Below are positions 49,112 through 58,399 of a DNA stretch of 64,000 nucleotides, in pieces. The notes beneath the pieces are model-generated. The model was not told where the DNA came from. It worked only from the letters and a program-made list of their open reading frames with translations, and ran no database searches. The DNA lies in assembly GCF_000725805.1 (NCBI RefSeq), contig NZ_KL647132.1, positions 248,001 through 312,000 on the forward strand, given 5' to 3'. Numbering within the stretch: position 1 is the first letter of the stretch; each line of letters begins with the position of its first letter. This DNA comes from Streptomyces xanthophaeus (lineage in GTDB: Bacteria > Actinomycetota > Actinomycetes > Streptomycetales > Streptomycetaceae). The position numbers and the translations under genes are program-made.

Positions 49112-49681
49112 TCACAGGCTGTCGAGGAACCCGATCGCGACCTTCCAGGCCTGCTCCGCGGCCTCGGCGTCGTAGTCCTCCAGCCCCGGGTCGGTGAACA
49201 GGTGCCCGGCGCCCGGGTAGTTGTGCACCTCCACGTCGGCCCCGGCCCGCTGCATCCTCAGGTACCAGGCGGTCAGCCAGTCGTGCGGCTCGAAGGGGTC
49301 CGGGTCGGCGATGTGCAGCTGCACCGGCAGCTCGTCGACCGCGACGCCCTCGTCCAGGTCCGCGGTCCCGTGCAGGAGCAGCAGCCCGCGCGCCTTCTCG
49401 TCGGCCAGCGCCAGGTGCTGGGCCACGGACCCGCCGAAGGAGAAGCCCGCGTAGACCAGACCCTGGTCGGAGTGGGGGGCCGAGGCCAGCACCGCGCGCT
49501 TGAGCAGCTCGTCACGGCCGATCTCGTCCCGCAGTGCCATGCCCTCCTCGACGGTGTCGAAGGTGCGCCCCTCGAAGAGGTCCGGCACCTGGACCTGGTG
49601 CCCGGCCGCGCGCAGCCGGTCGGCCGCCGCGTGCACCGCGGGCCGCAGCCCGTACGTCGAGTGGAAAAGCATGATGTTCAT
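49112..49681 (-). CDS. Dienelactone hydrolase family protein
   Basis: A 189-residue alpha/beta hydrolase of the dienelactone hydrolase group. The nucleophile motif is AGFSFGGSVAQ with Ser instead of the Cys of classical dienelactone hydrolase; the acid is likely in IADPDPFEPHDW and the His is in PGAGHLFTD. The small size and lack of cap fit the family. The start ATG at 49681 has TGGAG close upstream. The substrate cannot be told; ester or carboxylester hydrolysis is likely. Confidence 0.85.
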   Translation of the reverse strand: MNIMLFHSTYGLRPAVHAAADRLRAAGHQVQVPDLFEGRTFDTVEEGMALRDEIGRDELLKRAVLASAPHSDQGLVYAGFSFGGSVAQHLALADEKARGLLLLHGTADLDEGVAVDELPVQLHIADPDPFEPHDWLTAWYLRMQRAGADVEVHNYPGAGHLFTDPGLEDYDAEAAEQAWKVAIGFLDSL

Positions 49682-49730
49682 GACTCCATCGTGCCAGTTT
49701 CCGAGGGCGCCTTCCGGTTACGTTCACGTC

Positions 49731-50828
49731 ATGGAGATGGAGCCCGTCCTACGCCCCCTGATCGTCATCGGCGGCTCGCTGCTGATCACCCTCGTCGCCG
49801 GGTGGCTGCTCGACCTGCTGCTGCGCCGGATCGACACCCGGCACCCGGAGACCCCCCTGTGGGGCCTGCTGAGGCGCTGCCGGGTGCCCTTCCAGCTGCT
49901 GCTGTGCACCGGCCTGCTCAGAGGGTCCTACCGGCAGGCGGGCATCCTCCCCGACTACGCGTTCTTCATCGGCCGCACCCTGACCCTGGTGACGATCGCC
50001 ACCGCGGCCTGGCTGGCCATCCGCATCGCGACGGCCGTGGTCGACGCCTCGTACGCCCGCTACGCCTCCGTGGCCCAGGACCACGCCCGGGTCCGCCGGG
50101 TCCGCACCCAGGTCACGCTGATCCAGCGGGTGGTCACGGCGGTGGTCGTCGTGGTGGCGGTCGCCGCGATGCTGCTGACCTTCCCGCCGATGAAGACCTT
50201 CGGCGCCTCGATGCTGGCCTCCGCGGGCGTCCTCGGCATCGTGGCGGGCATCGCCGCCCAGTCCTCGCTGGGCAATCTCTTCGCCGGCCTCCAGATCGCC
50301 TTCGGCGACACCGTGCGCATCGGCGACACGGTGGTGGTCGACAAGGAGTGGGGCACGGTCGAGGAGATCACCCTGACCTTCCTGACCGTCCGCACCTGGG
50401 ACGAACGCCGCATCACCATGCCCGTCTCGTACTTCACGAGCAAGCCCTACGAGAACTGGTCGCGCGGCGGCGCGCAGATGACCGGCACCGTCTTCTGGCA
50501 CCTGGACCACAGCGCACCGGTCGCCCTGATGCGGGAGCACCTCCAGGACCTGCTGAAGGAGATCCCCGAATGGGACGGCCGCGGCGCCGGCCTGGCGGTG
50601 ACCGACACCACCCCCAACACCGTCCAGATCCGCGCGGTGGTCACGGCGAAGGACGCGGACGACGTGTGGACGGTCCGCTGCGCGGTGCGCGAGCGCATGA
50701 TCGCCTGGCTGGTGGAGCACCACCCGTACGCCCTGCCGCGGGTCACGACCGCCGAGGCCGCCCCGGGGCCGTCCGGCTCCGCCGCGCCCGGACCCGCGCC
50801 CGGGGCGGGCGCCGCCGCCGCCGAGTGA
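49731..50828 (+). CDS. MscS-type mechanosensitive ion channel
   Basis: A 365-residue channel protein with four hydrophobic helices before the pore helix. The MscS signature covers the Gly/Ala-packed pore helix and beta-domain: SAGVLGIVAGIAAQSSLGN, then FAGLQIAFGDTVRIGDTVVV and WGTVEEITLTFLTVRTWDERR. A soluble C-terminal region and a Pro/Ala-rich tail (~25 residues) follow. It should open under membrane tension during hypo-osmotic shock. The ATG at 49731 was chosen because the longer in-frame reading runs across the divergent gene. Confidence 0.92.
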   Translation: MEMEPVLRPLIVIGGSLLITLVAGWLLDLLLRRIDTRHPETPLWGLLRRCRVPFQLLLCTGLLRGSYRQAGILPDYAFFIGRTLTLVTIATAAWLAIRIATAVVDASYARYASVAQDHARVRRVRTQVTLIQRVVTAVVVVVAVAAMLLTFPPMKTFGASMLASAGVLGIVAGIAAQSSLGNLFAGLQIAFGDTVRIGDTVVVDKEWGTVEEITLTFLTVRTWDERRITMPVSYFTSKPYENWSRGGAQMTGTVFWHLDHSAPVALMREHLQDLLKEIPEWDGRGAGLAVTDTTPNTVQIRAVVTAKDADDVWTVRCAVRERMIAWLVEHHPYALPRVTTAEAAPGPSGSAAPGPAPGAGAAAAE

Positions 50829-50906
50829 GCGCCCGGCCCCGTCGGCGGGCACCGGCGGCGGGCCCGGGCGGCGGAGCGGGTCAGCGGGGCGGGTCTGCGG
50901 GTCGGG

Positions 50907-52319
50907 TCAGCCGCCGAAGGACAGCCGGAAGAGCGCCCCGCCGCCCGGCGCGGCCTCCGCCACCAGCTCGGCGCCGTGCGCCCGTGCGATCTGCCGGGCC
51001 ATGGCCAGGCCCAGTCCCGACCCCGGCAGCGCCCGCGCCGCTTCGGCCCGGTAGAAGCGGTCGAACACGTACGGCAGGTCCTGCGCGGCGATCCCCGGGC
51101 CATGGTCGCGGACCGTCACCTCGGGTCCCGGGCGTCCCCCGGCGGACGCCGTCAGCTCGACTTCCACCGGGAGTCCCGGCGGGCTGAACTTCGCCGCGTT
51201 GTCCAGCAGGTTGCCCAGCAGCCTGCTCAGCCGGGCCGGCACCCCCGGCACCACGGCGGTCGCGCCGCCGCCCTCCGGCAGGTGCACCCGCAGCTCGAAC
51301 GGCACCCCGGGCCAGTGCGCCCGCGCCGCCCGCACCCCGTGCTCCACCAGGGCGTCCAGCCGGACCTGCTCCACGAGCGGCTGCGGCTCCTCGTCCCGGG
51401 CCAGCTCGATCAGGTCGTTCACCAGCCCCGTCACCTCCCGCAGCTGGCGCCCCAGCGCGCCGGACGCCCGCTCGCGCTGCGCCGGGGTCAGCCGGTCGGC
51501 CCGTGCGAGCAGCTCCGCATTGGTCCGCAGGGCCGTCAGCGGGGTCCGCAGTTCGTGGGAGGCGTCCGCGACCAGCCGCCGCTGGGCGGTGACGGAGGCC
51601 TCCAGTTCCTGGAGCATCGTGTTGAAGCTCCCGGCCAGCCGGGTGATCTCGTCCTCCCGGCCCGGCGGCGGGAGTTCGATGCGGTGCCGGGGGTCCCGGG
51701 TCGCGGCGATGCGCTCCGCGGTCGCGGTGAGCCGGGTGACGGGGGCCAGCCCGGTCCGCGAGACCCAGTAGCCGAGCACGGCGGCGAGGAGCACCCCGGC
51801 CGCCGCCGTCAGCGCGAGCCACCCGGCGGCCTCCTCGATGCCCTCCTCGACCCGGTCGGCCCGCAGGGCCACCTGGAGCGCCCGCCCGGGGGCGTAGTCG
51901 GTGGTGAGCATCCGCGTGGGGTGCCCCGCGAGCACGAAGTTCGTGTAGTACGGGGCCTTCTCGCCCCGGGCGACCAGCCGGGCGGCCGGGTCCACGGGCA
52001 GCAGGCCGGGCGTACGGGGATCGTCGGCCGGATCGGCCGGGACCACCTCCGCGCACGCCGGGGCGGCCAGGAAGCGGCACTCCCCGGCCAGCGTGCCGGG
52101 CCCCGCCGCCGGATCGCGCTGGGCGGCGAGCCGGGCGGACTGGGTCAGGCTGAGGTCGAGCTGGCGGTAGAGGGCGCCCCGTACGACGACGAAGGCCGCG
52201 GCGCACACCCCGAGCGCCACGAGGGCCACGGCGGCCGTGGCCGCCAGGGCCAGCCGGGTGCGCAGGGGTCGCCGCCTGCGCCAGGCGGCCCCGAGCCCCC
52301 GTCTGCCGCGCCCGGTCAC
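50907..52319 (-). CDS. Sensor histidine kinase, HAMP type
   Basis: A 470-residue membrane kinase. After a basic start comes helix 1 ([21 protein letters not shown]), an outer sensor domain of ~125 residues (two cysteines in [14 protein letters not shown]), helix 2 ([21 protein letters not shown]) and a HAMP linker. The H-box is [15 protein letters not shown], the N-box [10 protein letters not shown], and the ATP site DHGPGIA and [16 protein letters not shown] at 52319 overlaps the regulator stop (GTGA). It should phosphorylate the adjacent regulator; the signal is unknown but may be cell-wall stress, given the divergent murG-like gene. Confidence 0.92.
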   Translation of the reverse strand: MTGRGRRGLGAAWRRRRPLRTRLALAATAAVALVALGVCAAAFVVVRGALYRQLDLSLTQSARLAAQRDPAAGPGTLAGECRFLAAPACAEVVPADPADDPRTPGLLPVDPAARLVARGEKAPYYTNFVLAGHPTRMLTTDYAPGRALQVALRADRVEEGIEEAAGWLALTAAAGVLLAAVLGYWVSRTGLAPVTRLTATAERIAATRDPRHRIELPPPGREDEITRLAGSFNTMLQELEASVTAQRRLVADASHELRTPLTALRTNAELLARADRLTPAQRERASGALGRQLREVTGLVNDLIELARDEEPQPLVEQVRLDALVEHGVRAARAHWPGVPFELRVHLPEGGGATAVVPGVPARLSRLLGNLLDNAAKFSPPGLPVEVELTASAGGRPGPEVTVRDHGPGIAAQDLPYVFDRFYRAEAARALPGSGLGLAMARQIARAHGAELVAEAAPGGGALFRLSFGG

Positions 52320-53011
52320 GCGGTGTCCAGCCGGTAGCCGACCCCGTGCACGGTGTGGACCAGCCGCGGCTCTCCCGCCGCCTCCAGCTTGCGGCGCAGG
52401 TAGCCGATGTACACGGCCAGGGAGTTCGAGTCCGGCCCGAAGTCCCGCCCCCACACCAGTTCCAGGATCAGCTCGCGCGGCAGCACCTGGCCGGGGTGGC
52501 GCAGGAGCAGCTCCAGCAGCGCGGCCTCGGTCCGGCTGAACTCCAGCGGCCGGCCGCCGCGCCGCCCGGTGCGGGTGACGGGGTCCAGGACCAGGTCGGC
52601 GAAGGCCGGAGCGGCGGCGCCCGCGGGTTCGGGCGCGGCCCGCCGCAGCAGCGCCCGTACCCGCGCGACCAGCTCGTCCAGCGCGAACGGCTTGACGAGG
52701 TAGTCGTCGGCGCCCGCCTCCAGCCCGTCGACGCGTTCGCTGACCGAGCCGAGCGCCGTCAGGACGAGCACGGGCGTCCGGTCGCCGAGGGCGCGCAGCT
52801 GCCGGCACACCCCCAGCCCGTCGAGGACCGGCATCATCACGTCCAGGACGACGGCGTCCGGCTCCCAGGCCGCCACCTCGGACAGGGCGGCCAGCCCGTC
52901 CGCGGCGCCCCGCACCTCGTACCCCTCGACGGCGAGACCGTCCTCGACGGCGGCCCGCACCTCGGGCTCGTCGTCCACCACCAGAATCCGATGCCTGCTC
53001 AGGGAGCTCAT
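52316..53011 (-). CDS. OmpR/PhoB family response regulator
   Basis: A 231-residue regulator with receiver domain ([17 protein letters not shown], phosphorylation Asp in [12 protein letters not shown], Lys in DDYLVKPF) and a winged-helix DNA-binding domain ([33 protein letters not shown]). It is the first gene of the pair with the kinase. The 73-bp divergent gap to the murG-like gene has tandem AGAACCT repeats, as expected for a dimeric OmpR-type binding site, so it probably controls itself and the divergent pair. Confidence 0.93.
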   Translation of the reverse strand: MSSLSRHRILVVDDEPEVRAAVEDGLAVEGYEVRGAADGLAALSEVAAWEPDAVVLDVMMPVLDGLGVCRQLRALGDRTPVLVLTALGSVSERVDGLEAGADDYLVKPFALDELVARVRALLRRAAPEPAGAAAPAFADLVLDPVTRTGRRGGRPLEFSRTEAALLELLLRHPGQVLPRELILELVWGRDFGPDSNSLAVYIGYLRRKLEAAGEPRLVHTVHGVGYRLDTA

Positions 53012-53039
53012 GGCACAAAGCCTGCCAAAGCCGTCTGAG

Positions 53040-53060
53040 AGAACCTCTTAGAACCTTCTT
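53040..53060. promoter_or_regulatory. Tandem repeats, probable response-regulator site
   Basis: AGAACCTCTT (53040-53049) and AGAACCTTCTT (53050-53060) lie head to tail with a 10-bp period, followed by AGG. Direct repeats of about one helical turn are the usual OmpR-family binding pattern. The site is in the centre of the divergent gap between the regulator and murG-like gene. Confidence 0.5.
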
Positions 53061-53084
53061 AGGGCACACCGGGAGTGTGCGGCC

Positions 53085-54272
53085 ATGACCACACGACACA
53101 CATCCGGGACGCCGCTCTCCGTGGTGATCGGGGCGGGCGGCACCGGTGGCCACATCTATCCGGGACTCGCCCTCGCCGAGGCGCTGCGGGAGGCCGTCCC
53201 CGGCGCCGTGGTCTCGTTCATCGGGACCGAACGGGGCCTGGAGACCGAGCTGATACCCGGTGCGGGCTACCGCCTGCACACCGTCGACATGATCCCCTTC
53301 GACCCGGCGCTGGGCGCGAAGCGGTACCTGCTGCCCGCCGCGCTGCTGCGTTCGGCGCACCAGGCCCGTTCCGTGATCCGGGCCCAGGGCGCGCACGCCG
53401 TCGTCGGCATGGGCGGCTACCCGAGCGCGCCCGCCGTGCTCGGTGCCCGCCTCGCCGGGCTGCCCGCGGTGATCCACGAGTCCAACGCGGTGCCCGGCCG
53501 CGCGAACCAGTTCGCGGCCCGGCTCACCCCGCACGTCGCGGTGGCCTTCGACCGCAGCCGCGCCCATCTGACGGGCGGGGCGCGGGCGCTGACCACCGGG
53601 ATGCCGATCTCGGCGGCCCTCGCCGGGCTCGCGGGCCTGCCCGGACCGGACCGGGCGGCGCTGCGCGCCGAGGCCCGGCGGGCGCTGCGGGTACCGCCCG
53701 GGCGGCGCCTGGTGGTGTTCAACGGCGGCAGCCTGGGCGCCCTGCGCCTGACCGGGGCGGCGGCCGCGCTGGCCGGGCTCTGGCAGGGCAGGGACGACGT
53801 ACAGCTGCTGGTCAAGACGGGTCCGGCGGCGCTGGCGGACACCGAGCGGGAGCTCGCGGCCTCGGGCGGCGGGCGGATCGCGCGGGCCGTGCCGTACCTG
53901 GACCGGATGGACCTGGTCTACGCCGCCGCCGACCTGGTGGTGTGCCGGGCCGGCTCGGCGACGGTGGCGGAGCTCGCCGCGACCGGCGTCCCGGCGGTGC
54001 TCGTCCCGTACCCCCACGCCCCGGGGGACCACCAGACCCACAACGCCCGGGTGCTGTCCGACGCGGGCGCCGGCCTGCTGCTGCCGGACGCCGAGACCAC
54101 CGCCGAACGACTCGCCTCGCTCGTCGGCCCGCTGCTGGCCGACCCGGCGCGGCTGGCGGCGATGGCGGGCGCCGCCGACCCCGGCCCGCACGCGCGGGCC
54201 GCCGAACTGCTGGCCGCGGAGGTCCTCCGCGTCGCCGGCCTCGTCCCCTCACCCCTTCTGGAGCGCATGTGA
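53085..54272 (+). CDS. MurG-like UDP-GlcNAc transferase (second MurG)
   Basis: A 395-residue glycosyltransferase with all MurG motifs: GAGGTGGHIYPGLALAEAL, GMGGYPSAPAV, HESNAVPGRANQ, FNGGSLGALR and CRAGSATVAELAATGVP, with HAPGDHQTHNA. MurG adds GlcNAc to lipid I to make lipid II. The essential murG is normally in the dcw cluster, not next to a two-component system, so this is probably an extra copy. GTG overlap at its end joins it to the epimerase gene. It may reinforce or alter lipid II supply under stress; a different acceptor is also possible. Confidence 0.85.
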   Translation: MTTRHTSGTPLSVVIGAGGTGGHIYPGLALAEALREAVPGAVVSFIGTERGLETELIPGAGYRLHTVDMIPFDPALGAKRYLLPAALLRSAHQARSVIRAQGAHAVVGMGGYPSAPAVLGARLAGLPAVIHESNAVPGRANQFAARLTPHVAVAFDRSRAHLTGGARALTTGMPISAALAGLAGLPGPDRAALRAEARRALRVPPGRRLVVFNGGSLGALRLTGAAAALAGLWQGRDDVQLLVKTGPAALADTERELAASGGGRIARAVPYLDRMDLVYAAADLVVCRAGSATVAELAATGVPAVLVPYPHAPGDHQTHNARVLSDAGAGLLLPDAETTAERLASLVGPLLADPARLAAMAGAADPGPHARAAELLAAEVLRVAGLVPSPLLERM

Positions 54273-55264
54273 ACACCTGGACCGACCGCACCGTCCTCGT
54301 CACCGGAGCCGAGGGCTTCATCGGCTCGACGCTGGTGGACCTGCTGGTGGCGCGCGGCGCCCGGGTGCGCGCCTTCGTGCACTACAAGCCGTACGCCGAG
54401 AAGGGCCACCTGGCGCGCTACCTGGCCGACCCGGACGGGCCGGTCGAGATGTGGGCGGGCGACGTCCGCGACGCGGGCCGGGTCAGCGACGCGGTGGCCG
54501 GCTGCGACACCGTCTTCCACCTGGCGGCGCTGATCGGGATCCCGTACAGCTACGCCTCGCCGGGTGCGTACGTGCAGACGAACGTGACCGGCACGCAGAA
54601 CGTGGCGGAGGCCTGCCGCCGCCACGGTGTGCGCCGTCTGGTGCACACCTCCACCAGCGAGGTGTACGGGACGGCGCTGACGGCCCCGATCGCCGAGAGC
54701 CACCCCCTGCAGCCGCAGTCCCCGTACTCGGCGTCGAAGATCGGCGCGGACATGATGGCGCTCTCCTTCCACCACGCCTTCGAGCTGCCGGTGACGGTGG
54801 TGCGGCCGTTCAACACCTACGGGCCCCGCCAGTCGGCGCGCGCGGTCGTCCCCACGATCCTGGCGCAGCTGCACGCGGGCGCGGCGCAGATCCGCCTCGG
54901 CTCGGTGACGCCGACGCGGGACTTCACGTACGTGACGGACACGGCGGAGGGCTTCCTCGCGGTGGCGGAGTGCGACCGGGCCCTGGGCGAGGTGGTCAAC
55001 CTCGGTACGGGCGAGGAGATTTCCGTCGGCGACCTGGCGAAGGCCCTGATCACGGCCTCGGGCCGGGACGCCGAGGTGGTCGTGGACCCGTCCCGGCTGC
55101 GTCCGGCGGGGAGCGAGGTGCAGCGGCTGCTGTCGGACAATTCCCGCGCCCGCGACTGGGCCGGCTGGCAGCCCCAGGTGTCCCTCACCGAGGGCCTGCG
55201 CCGCACCTCGGACTGGGTCGCGGGGAACCTCCACCTCTTCGCGCCGGACCGCTACGCGGTCTGA
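54269..55264 (+). CDS. NAD-dependent sugar-nucleotide epimerase/dehydratase
   Basis: A 331-residue extended SDR protein. It has the NAD motif TGAEGFIGSTLVDLL, FHLAALIGIPYSY, STSEVYG with the catalytic Ser/Thr area, YSASKIGADMM (YxxxK), and FNTYGPRQSARAV. The closest look is to GDP-mannose 4,6-dehydratase and UDP-glucose epimerase types; the substrate is not certain. GTG at 54269 overlaps the murG-like stop (GTGA), so the two are coupled and may act on the same nucleotide sugar. Its 3' end overlaps the convergent TetR-like gene by 13 nt. Confidence 0.88.
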   Translation: MNTWTDRTVLVTGAEGFIGSTLVDLLVARGARVRAFVHYKPYAEKGHLARYLADPDGPVEMWAGDVRDAGRVSDAVAGCDTVFHLAALIGIPYSYASPGAYVQTNVTGTQNVAEACRRHGVRRLVHTSTSEVYGTALTAPIAESHPLQPQSPYSASKIGADMMALSFHHAFELPVTVVRPFNTYGPRQSARAVVPTILAQLHAGAAQIRLGSVTPTRDFTYVTDTAEGFLAVAECDRALGEVVNLGTGEEISVGDLAKALITASGRDAEVVVDPSRLRPAGSEVQRLLSDNSRARDWAGWQPQVSLTEGLRRTSDWVAGNLHLFAPDRYAV

Positions 55265-55806
55265 GCCCGGGCGGGAGCGCAGCCGTAGGGGCCGTGGGGA
55301 CCGTCAGGTGCGTCGGGTGCGAGCGCGGCCAGGAGCGTTGCCGCGGACTCCTCGGCCAGGTCCTCCGCATACGGCGGCAGCGCGCGCCCGGACCGGAGGT
55401 GGCGGCGGACCACGGCCAGCGGCAGGTCGACGAGGGCCAGGGCGACGCGCTCCTGGTCCTCGGGCCCGTTCGCCCCGAGGACCGCGGCGAGGGAGCCCAC
55501 CGCGCCGAGCACCCGGGCGTTGCCCCGGGCGTTGCCCCGGTCGGCGCGCTCCCGGGGCTCCTCGGACCGGTCGGCGCGGCCGTAGAGCAGGAGCGCGGCC
55601 TCGTGCGGGTGGGCCCTGCTCCATGCGATCACGTGCCGGGCAGCCGCCCCGGCGGCCGCCCCGGGCTCGGAGGGGGCCTCGACCAGGGCGAGGTACCCCT
55701 CCTGGAACGCCTCCACGGTGCGCAGCCACACCTCGGCGAGCAGCGCCGGCCGCCCCGCGAAGCGGTGGTACACCGAGCCGCTGGGCGCGCCGACGGCCTG
55801 GGCCAC
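55252..55806 (-). CDS. TetR-like regulator lacking its N-terminal helix
   Basis: The 184-residue product begins AQAVGAPSGSVYHRFAGRPA, which is the recognition half of a TetR helix-turn-helix, and continues with a TetR-type ligand domain. Full-length TetR proteins have about 25-30 more N-terminal residues containing helix 1. Upstream in the same frame only HGQDRELV-like sequence continues for a few residues and then family similarity is lost, so the gene may be truncated or frameshifted. The GTG at 55806 has no convincing ribosome binding site. DNA binding by this form is doubtful. Confidence 0.6.
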   Translation of the reverse strand: MAQAVGAPSGSVYHRFAGRPALLAEVWLRTVEAFQEGYLALVEAPSEPGAAAGAAARHVIAWSRAHPHEAALLLYGRADRSEEPRERADRGNARGNARVLGAVGSLAAVLGANGPEDQERVALALVDLPLAVVRRHLRSGRALPPYAEDLAEESAATLLAALAPDAPDGPHGPYGCAPARAQTA

Positions 55807-55862
55807 GAGTTCGCGGTCCTGCCCGTGGATGCGGACCGCACCCTGCTGCGGCGCACCTCGCG

Positions 55863-56058
55863 ATGTCCACGAGCGGCCTGCCCCGTGTCACCTGGCCACT
55901 GGTCTGGCGCCCGCTGCACGACGCCTGCCTGGAGGACTCGCTGGACCGCGCCGAGCTCGCCCGTACGGGGCACCGTCGCCCGTCCGGCCCGCTGGTCCCC
56001 CTACGTCCGCTTCCTGCGGACCTGGCGGGCCGGGCGAGCTAGTCCGCCGGCCAGCTAG
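55863..56058 (+). pseudogene. Possible frameshifted remnant of a small gene
   Basis: One frame reads MSTSGLPRVTWPLVWRPLHD then ACLEDSLDRAELA; the next frame continues ARPARWSPYVRFLRTWRAG to a stop at 56058. Both parts look protein-like and join near 55950-55990, suggesting a small ORF broken by an indel. The uninterrupted alternative is a 59-residue ORF ending at 56042. No domain is recognised. It lies between two damaged-looking or convergent genes. Confidence 0.3.
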
Positions 56059-57644
56059 CTGCGCAGGCTGCGGACGTCGAGGTGGCGCAGCACCCGGTCG
56101 ACGATCTCCGGGTCGGATCCTGCCTCGCTGCGGGCGGCGAGGATCTCGTGGCGGGCGGCCGACATCATCTCGCGCTGGATCCGCTGGATGTCCCGGATCC
56201 GTTCCACCCGCTGCGCGTACGCCTCCCGCCGCTCCTCGTCCACCATGTCGGGGCTGATCCGGGCCCCCACGTCGTACGCGCGCCGGTACAGCGTCTCCAC
56301 CAGGTCCTCCGGCAGGTCCTCCACCTCCTCGATCTCCTTGAGCCGCCGCTTCGCCGCCTTCGCCGCGCGGATCGCCAGCTGCCGCTCGGTCTCCCGTTCC
56401 GCGTCCGAGTCGGCCTCCACCCCCAGCCGCCGGACGAGCCACGGCAGGGTCAGGCCCTGGAGCACCAGCGTCGCCATGATCACGGCGAAGGCGATGAAGA
56501 CGATCTGGTCCCGGGCCGGGAAGGGCTCCCCGCTGTCGGTCCGGAAGGGAATGGCCAGCGCCAGCGCCACCGAGGCCACCCCCCGCATCCCGGCCCACCA
56601 CATGACGACGCTCTCCCGCCAGCTCAGCGGGATCTCCTCGTCGTAGTCGCGCCGGTTGTGCAGCTTCTTGGCGAGCCAGCCGGCCGGCAGCAGCCACACC
56701 AGCCGTACGCCGACCACCACCGCGATCACGATCGCCGCCCACCCGGCCATCTCCCAGGCGCGCCCCTGGGCGGTGCCGAACACGTTGTGGAGCTCCAGCC
56801 CGATCAGCCCGAACGCCACGCCGGTGACGAGCACGTCGACGACTTCCCAGAAGGTGTGCCCGGCGAGCCGCCCCAGCACGTCGTCGGCGTCGTTCGCGTA
56901 CTCGGCCAGGAAGAGCGCGGTCGTCAGCACGGCCAGCACCCCGGAGCCCTGGAGCTCCTCCGCCACCACGTACGACACGAACGGCACCAGCAGCGTCAGC
57001 CCGATCTGGAGCGTGGCGTCGCCGAGCCTGCCCATGAGCCGGTTGGCGGCCCAGCCGAGGGCCAGGCCCACGGCCAGCGCGACGACGGCGGACAGGACGA
57101 ACTCCCCGAGCGCGTCGGGCCAGGAGAAGGTGCCGCTGACGGCGGCGGCGATCGCCACATGGTAGAGCACGATGGCGGTGACGTCGTTGAAGAGCCCCTC
57201 GCCCTCCAGGATCGACACCATGCGGCGGGGCAGCCCGAGCGAACCGGCGACGGCGGTGGCCGCGACCGGGTCGGGCGGGGCGACGAGAGCGCCGAGCGCG
57301 ACGGCCGCGGCGATCGGCAGCCCGGGCACCACGGCGTGCGCGACGGCCGCGACGGCGGCGGTCGTGACGAACACCAGGGCCACGGCCAGCAGCAGGATGG
57401 GCCGGAAGTTGGCGGCGAACTGGCGCCAGGAGGTGCGCTGCACGGAGGCGTAGAGCAGCGGCGGCAGCACCAGCGGCAGGATGTACTCGGGCGGGATGTC
57501 GACATTGGGGACGGCCGGCACCAGCGCGAGGCCCACCCCGCCGAGGGTCATGAGCACCGGCGCGGGCAGCCCGAGCCGGTCCCCGAGCGGCACGGTCACC
57601 ACGGCCCCGAGCAACAGCACGAACAGCAGAGCAAGCTGGTCCAC
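56055..57644 (-). CDS. Na+/H+ antiporter, CPA1 (NhaP-like) family
   Basis: A 529-residue monovalent cation/proton antiporter with about 12 membrane helices. Typical motifs are LVAPPDPVAATAV, SILEGEGLFNDVTAIVLY and ESVVMWWAGMRGVASVALALA. The last ~110 residues are a charged, probably helical cytoplasmic domain (RAAKAAKRRLKEIEEVEDLP). GTG at 57644 follows GGGGGA directly; an earlier in-frame ATG lies in low-complexity sequence and was rejected. It should help with sodium and pH balance. Confidence 0.92.
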   Translation of the reverse strand: MDQLALLFVLLLGAVVTVPLGDRLGLPAPVLMTLGGVGLALVPAVPNVDIPPEYILPLVLPPLLYASVQRTSWRQFAANFRPILLLAVALVFVTTAAVAAVAHAVVPGLPIAAAVALGALVAPPDPVAATAVAGSLGLPRRMVSILEGEGLFNDVTAIVLYHVAIAAAVSGTFSWPDALGEFVLSAVVALAVGLALGWAANRLMGRLGDATLQIGLTLLVPFVSYVVAEELQGSGVLAVLTTALFLAEYANDADDVLGRLAGHTFWEVVDVLVTGVAFGLIGLELHNVFGTAQGRAWEMAGWAAIVIAVVVGVRLVWLLPAGWLAKKLHNRRDYDEEIPLSWRESVVMWWAGMRGVASVALALAIPFRTDSGEPFPARDQIVFIAFAVIMATLVLQGLTLPWLVRRLGVEADSDAERETERQLAIRAAKAAKRRLKEIEEVEDLPEDLVETLYRRAYDVGARISPDMVDEERREAYAQRVERIRDIQRIQREMMSAARHEILAARSEAGSDPEIVDRVLRHLDVRSLRS

Positions 57645-57821
57645 TCCCCCACCCTGCCAGGCCGCTGCGCTCGCCCCGGCCGGTGAGCGGCCCGCACCTG
57701 CCGTGTCGGGCCCCGGCCCGGACCCCTGCGGCGCCCCGCGCCCGCGCCTCGAACGCCGCCGGGACCGCAAAGGCCCGGCCCAGCCACGCGATTGCGGCGC
57801 CGTCGGCGTGCGCGGCGCGAG

Positions 57822-57840
57822 GGTCCGGGGCGGAGCCCCG
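57822..57840. repeat. Short intergenic repeat, copy shared with 24.75 kb
   Basis: GGTCCGGGGCGGAGCCCCG is identical to 24748-24766, and its complement lies in the left arm near 24278-24296. It sits in the 275-bp gap between the GNAT and antiporter genes, which otherwise shows only GC-rich short repeats such as the doubled CAGGGCTACGG near 57904-57925. Confidence 0.6.
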
Positions 57841-57919
57841 CGGTCACCCGGCCCCGCAGGCCTTCGCGGCGCGGGAATCCGGGGGCCGCCCCCCGGCAGA
57901 CCGCAGGGCTACGGCAGGG

Positions 57920-58399
57920 CTACGGCAGGAGGCGTCGCATCGAGCGGTGGGGGATGCCCGCGTCCTGGAACTCCGGGCCGTACGCCACGTACCCGAGCCG
58001 CTCGTAGAAGCCCAGCGCGTGCGTCTGCGCGCCCAGGTCGACCGCGGCGAGGCCCAGCCGGGCCGCCTCCGCCTCGATCGCGCGGACCAGGGCCACGCCC
58101 ACGCCCAGTCCGCGCGCGGACTGGGCGACGGCGAGACGGCCCAGCGAGCCGACGCCCTCGGACCCGGTCTTGGCCAGCGCGACGGCCCCGTGAAGCAGCC
58201 GTCCGGTGCCCAGCGGCTCCCCGTCCGGCCCCACGGCCAGGACGTGCACCGCGCCCGCGTCGTACGCGTCGTACTCGATCGACTCCGGCACGGACTGCTC
58301 GACCACGAACACCTCGGTCCGCACCGCGAAGCAGGCCTTCAGGTCCTCCTCGGAGGCGACGACCCGCACCTCGACCGGCGCGGCGGCCCGCGAGGTCAC
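57920..58399 (-). CDS. GNAT family acetyltransferase, ElaA-like
   Basis: A 159-residue GNAT protein. [18 protein letters not shown] is characteristic of the ElaA-like group, [20 protein letters not shown] contains the acetyl-CoA loop, and [14 protein letters not shown] is the C-terminal motif. GTG at 58399 overlaps the stop of the pseudouridine synthase gene (GTGA). The acceptor is unknown. Confidence 0.88.
   Translation of the reverse strand: MTSRAAAPVEVRVVASEEDLKACFAVRTEVFVVEQSVPESIEYDAYDAGAVHVLAVGPDGEPLGTGRLLHGAVALAKTGSEGVGSLGRLAVAQSARGLGVGVALVRAIEAEAARLGLAAVDLGAQTHALGFYERLGYVAYGPEFQDAGIPHRSMRRLLP

Noticed and set aside
52320..54191. Very long minus-strand frame extending the histidine kinase to 1094 residues
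   Set aside because: It runs antisense to the murG-like gene and over the response regulator in a shadow frame.
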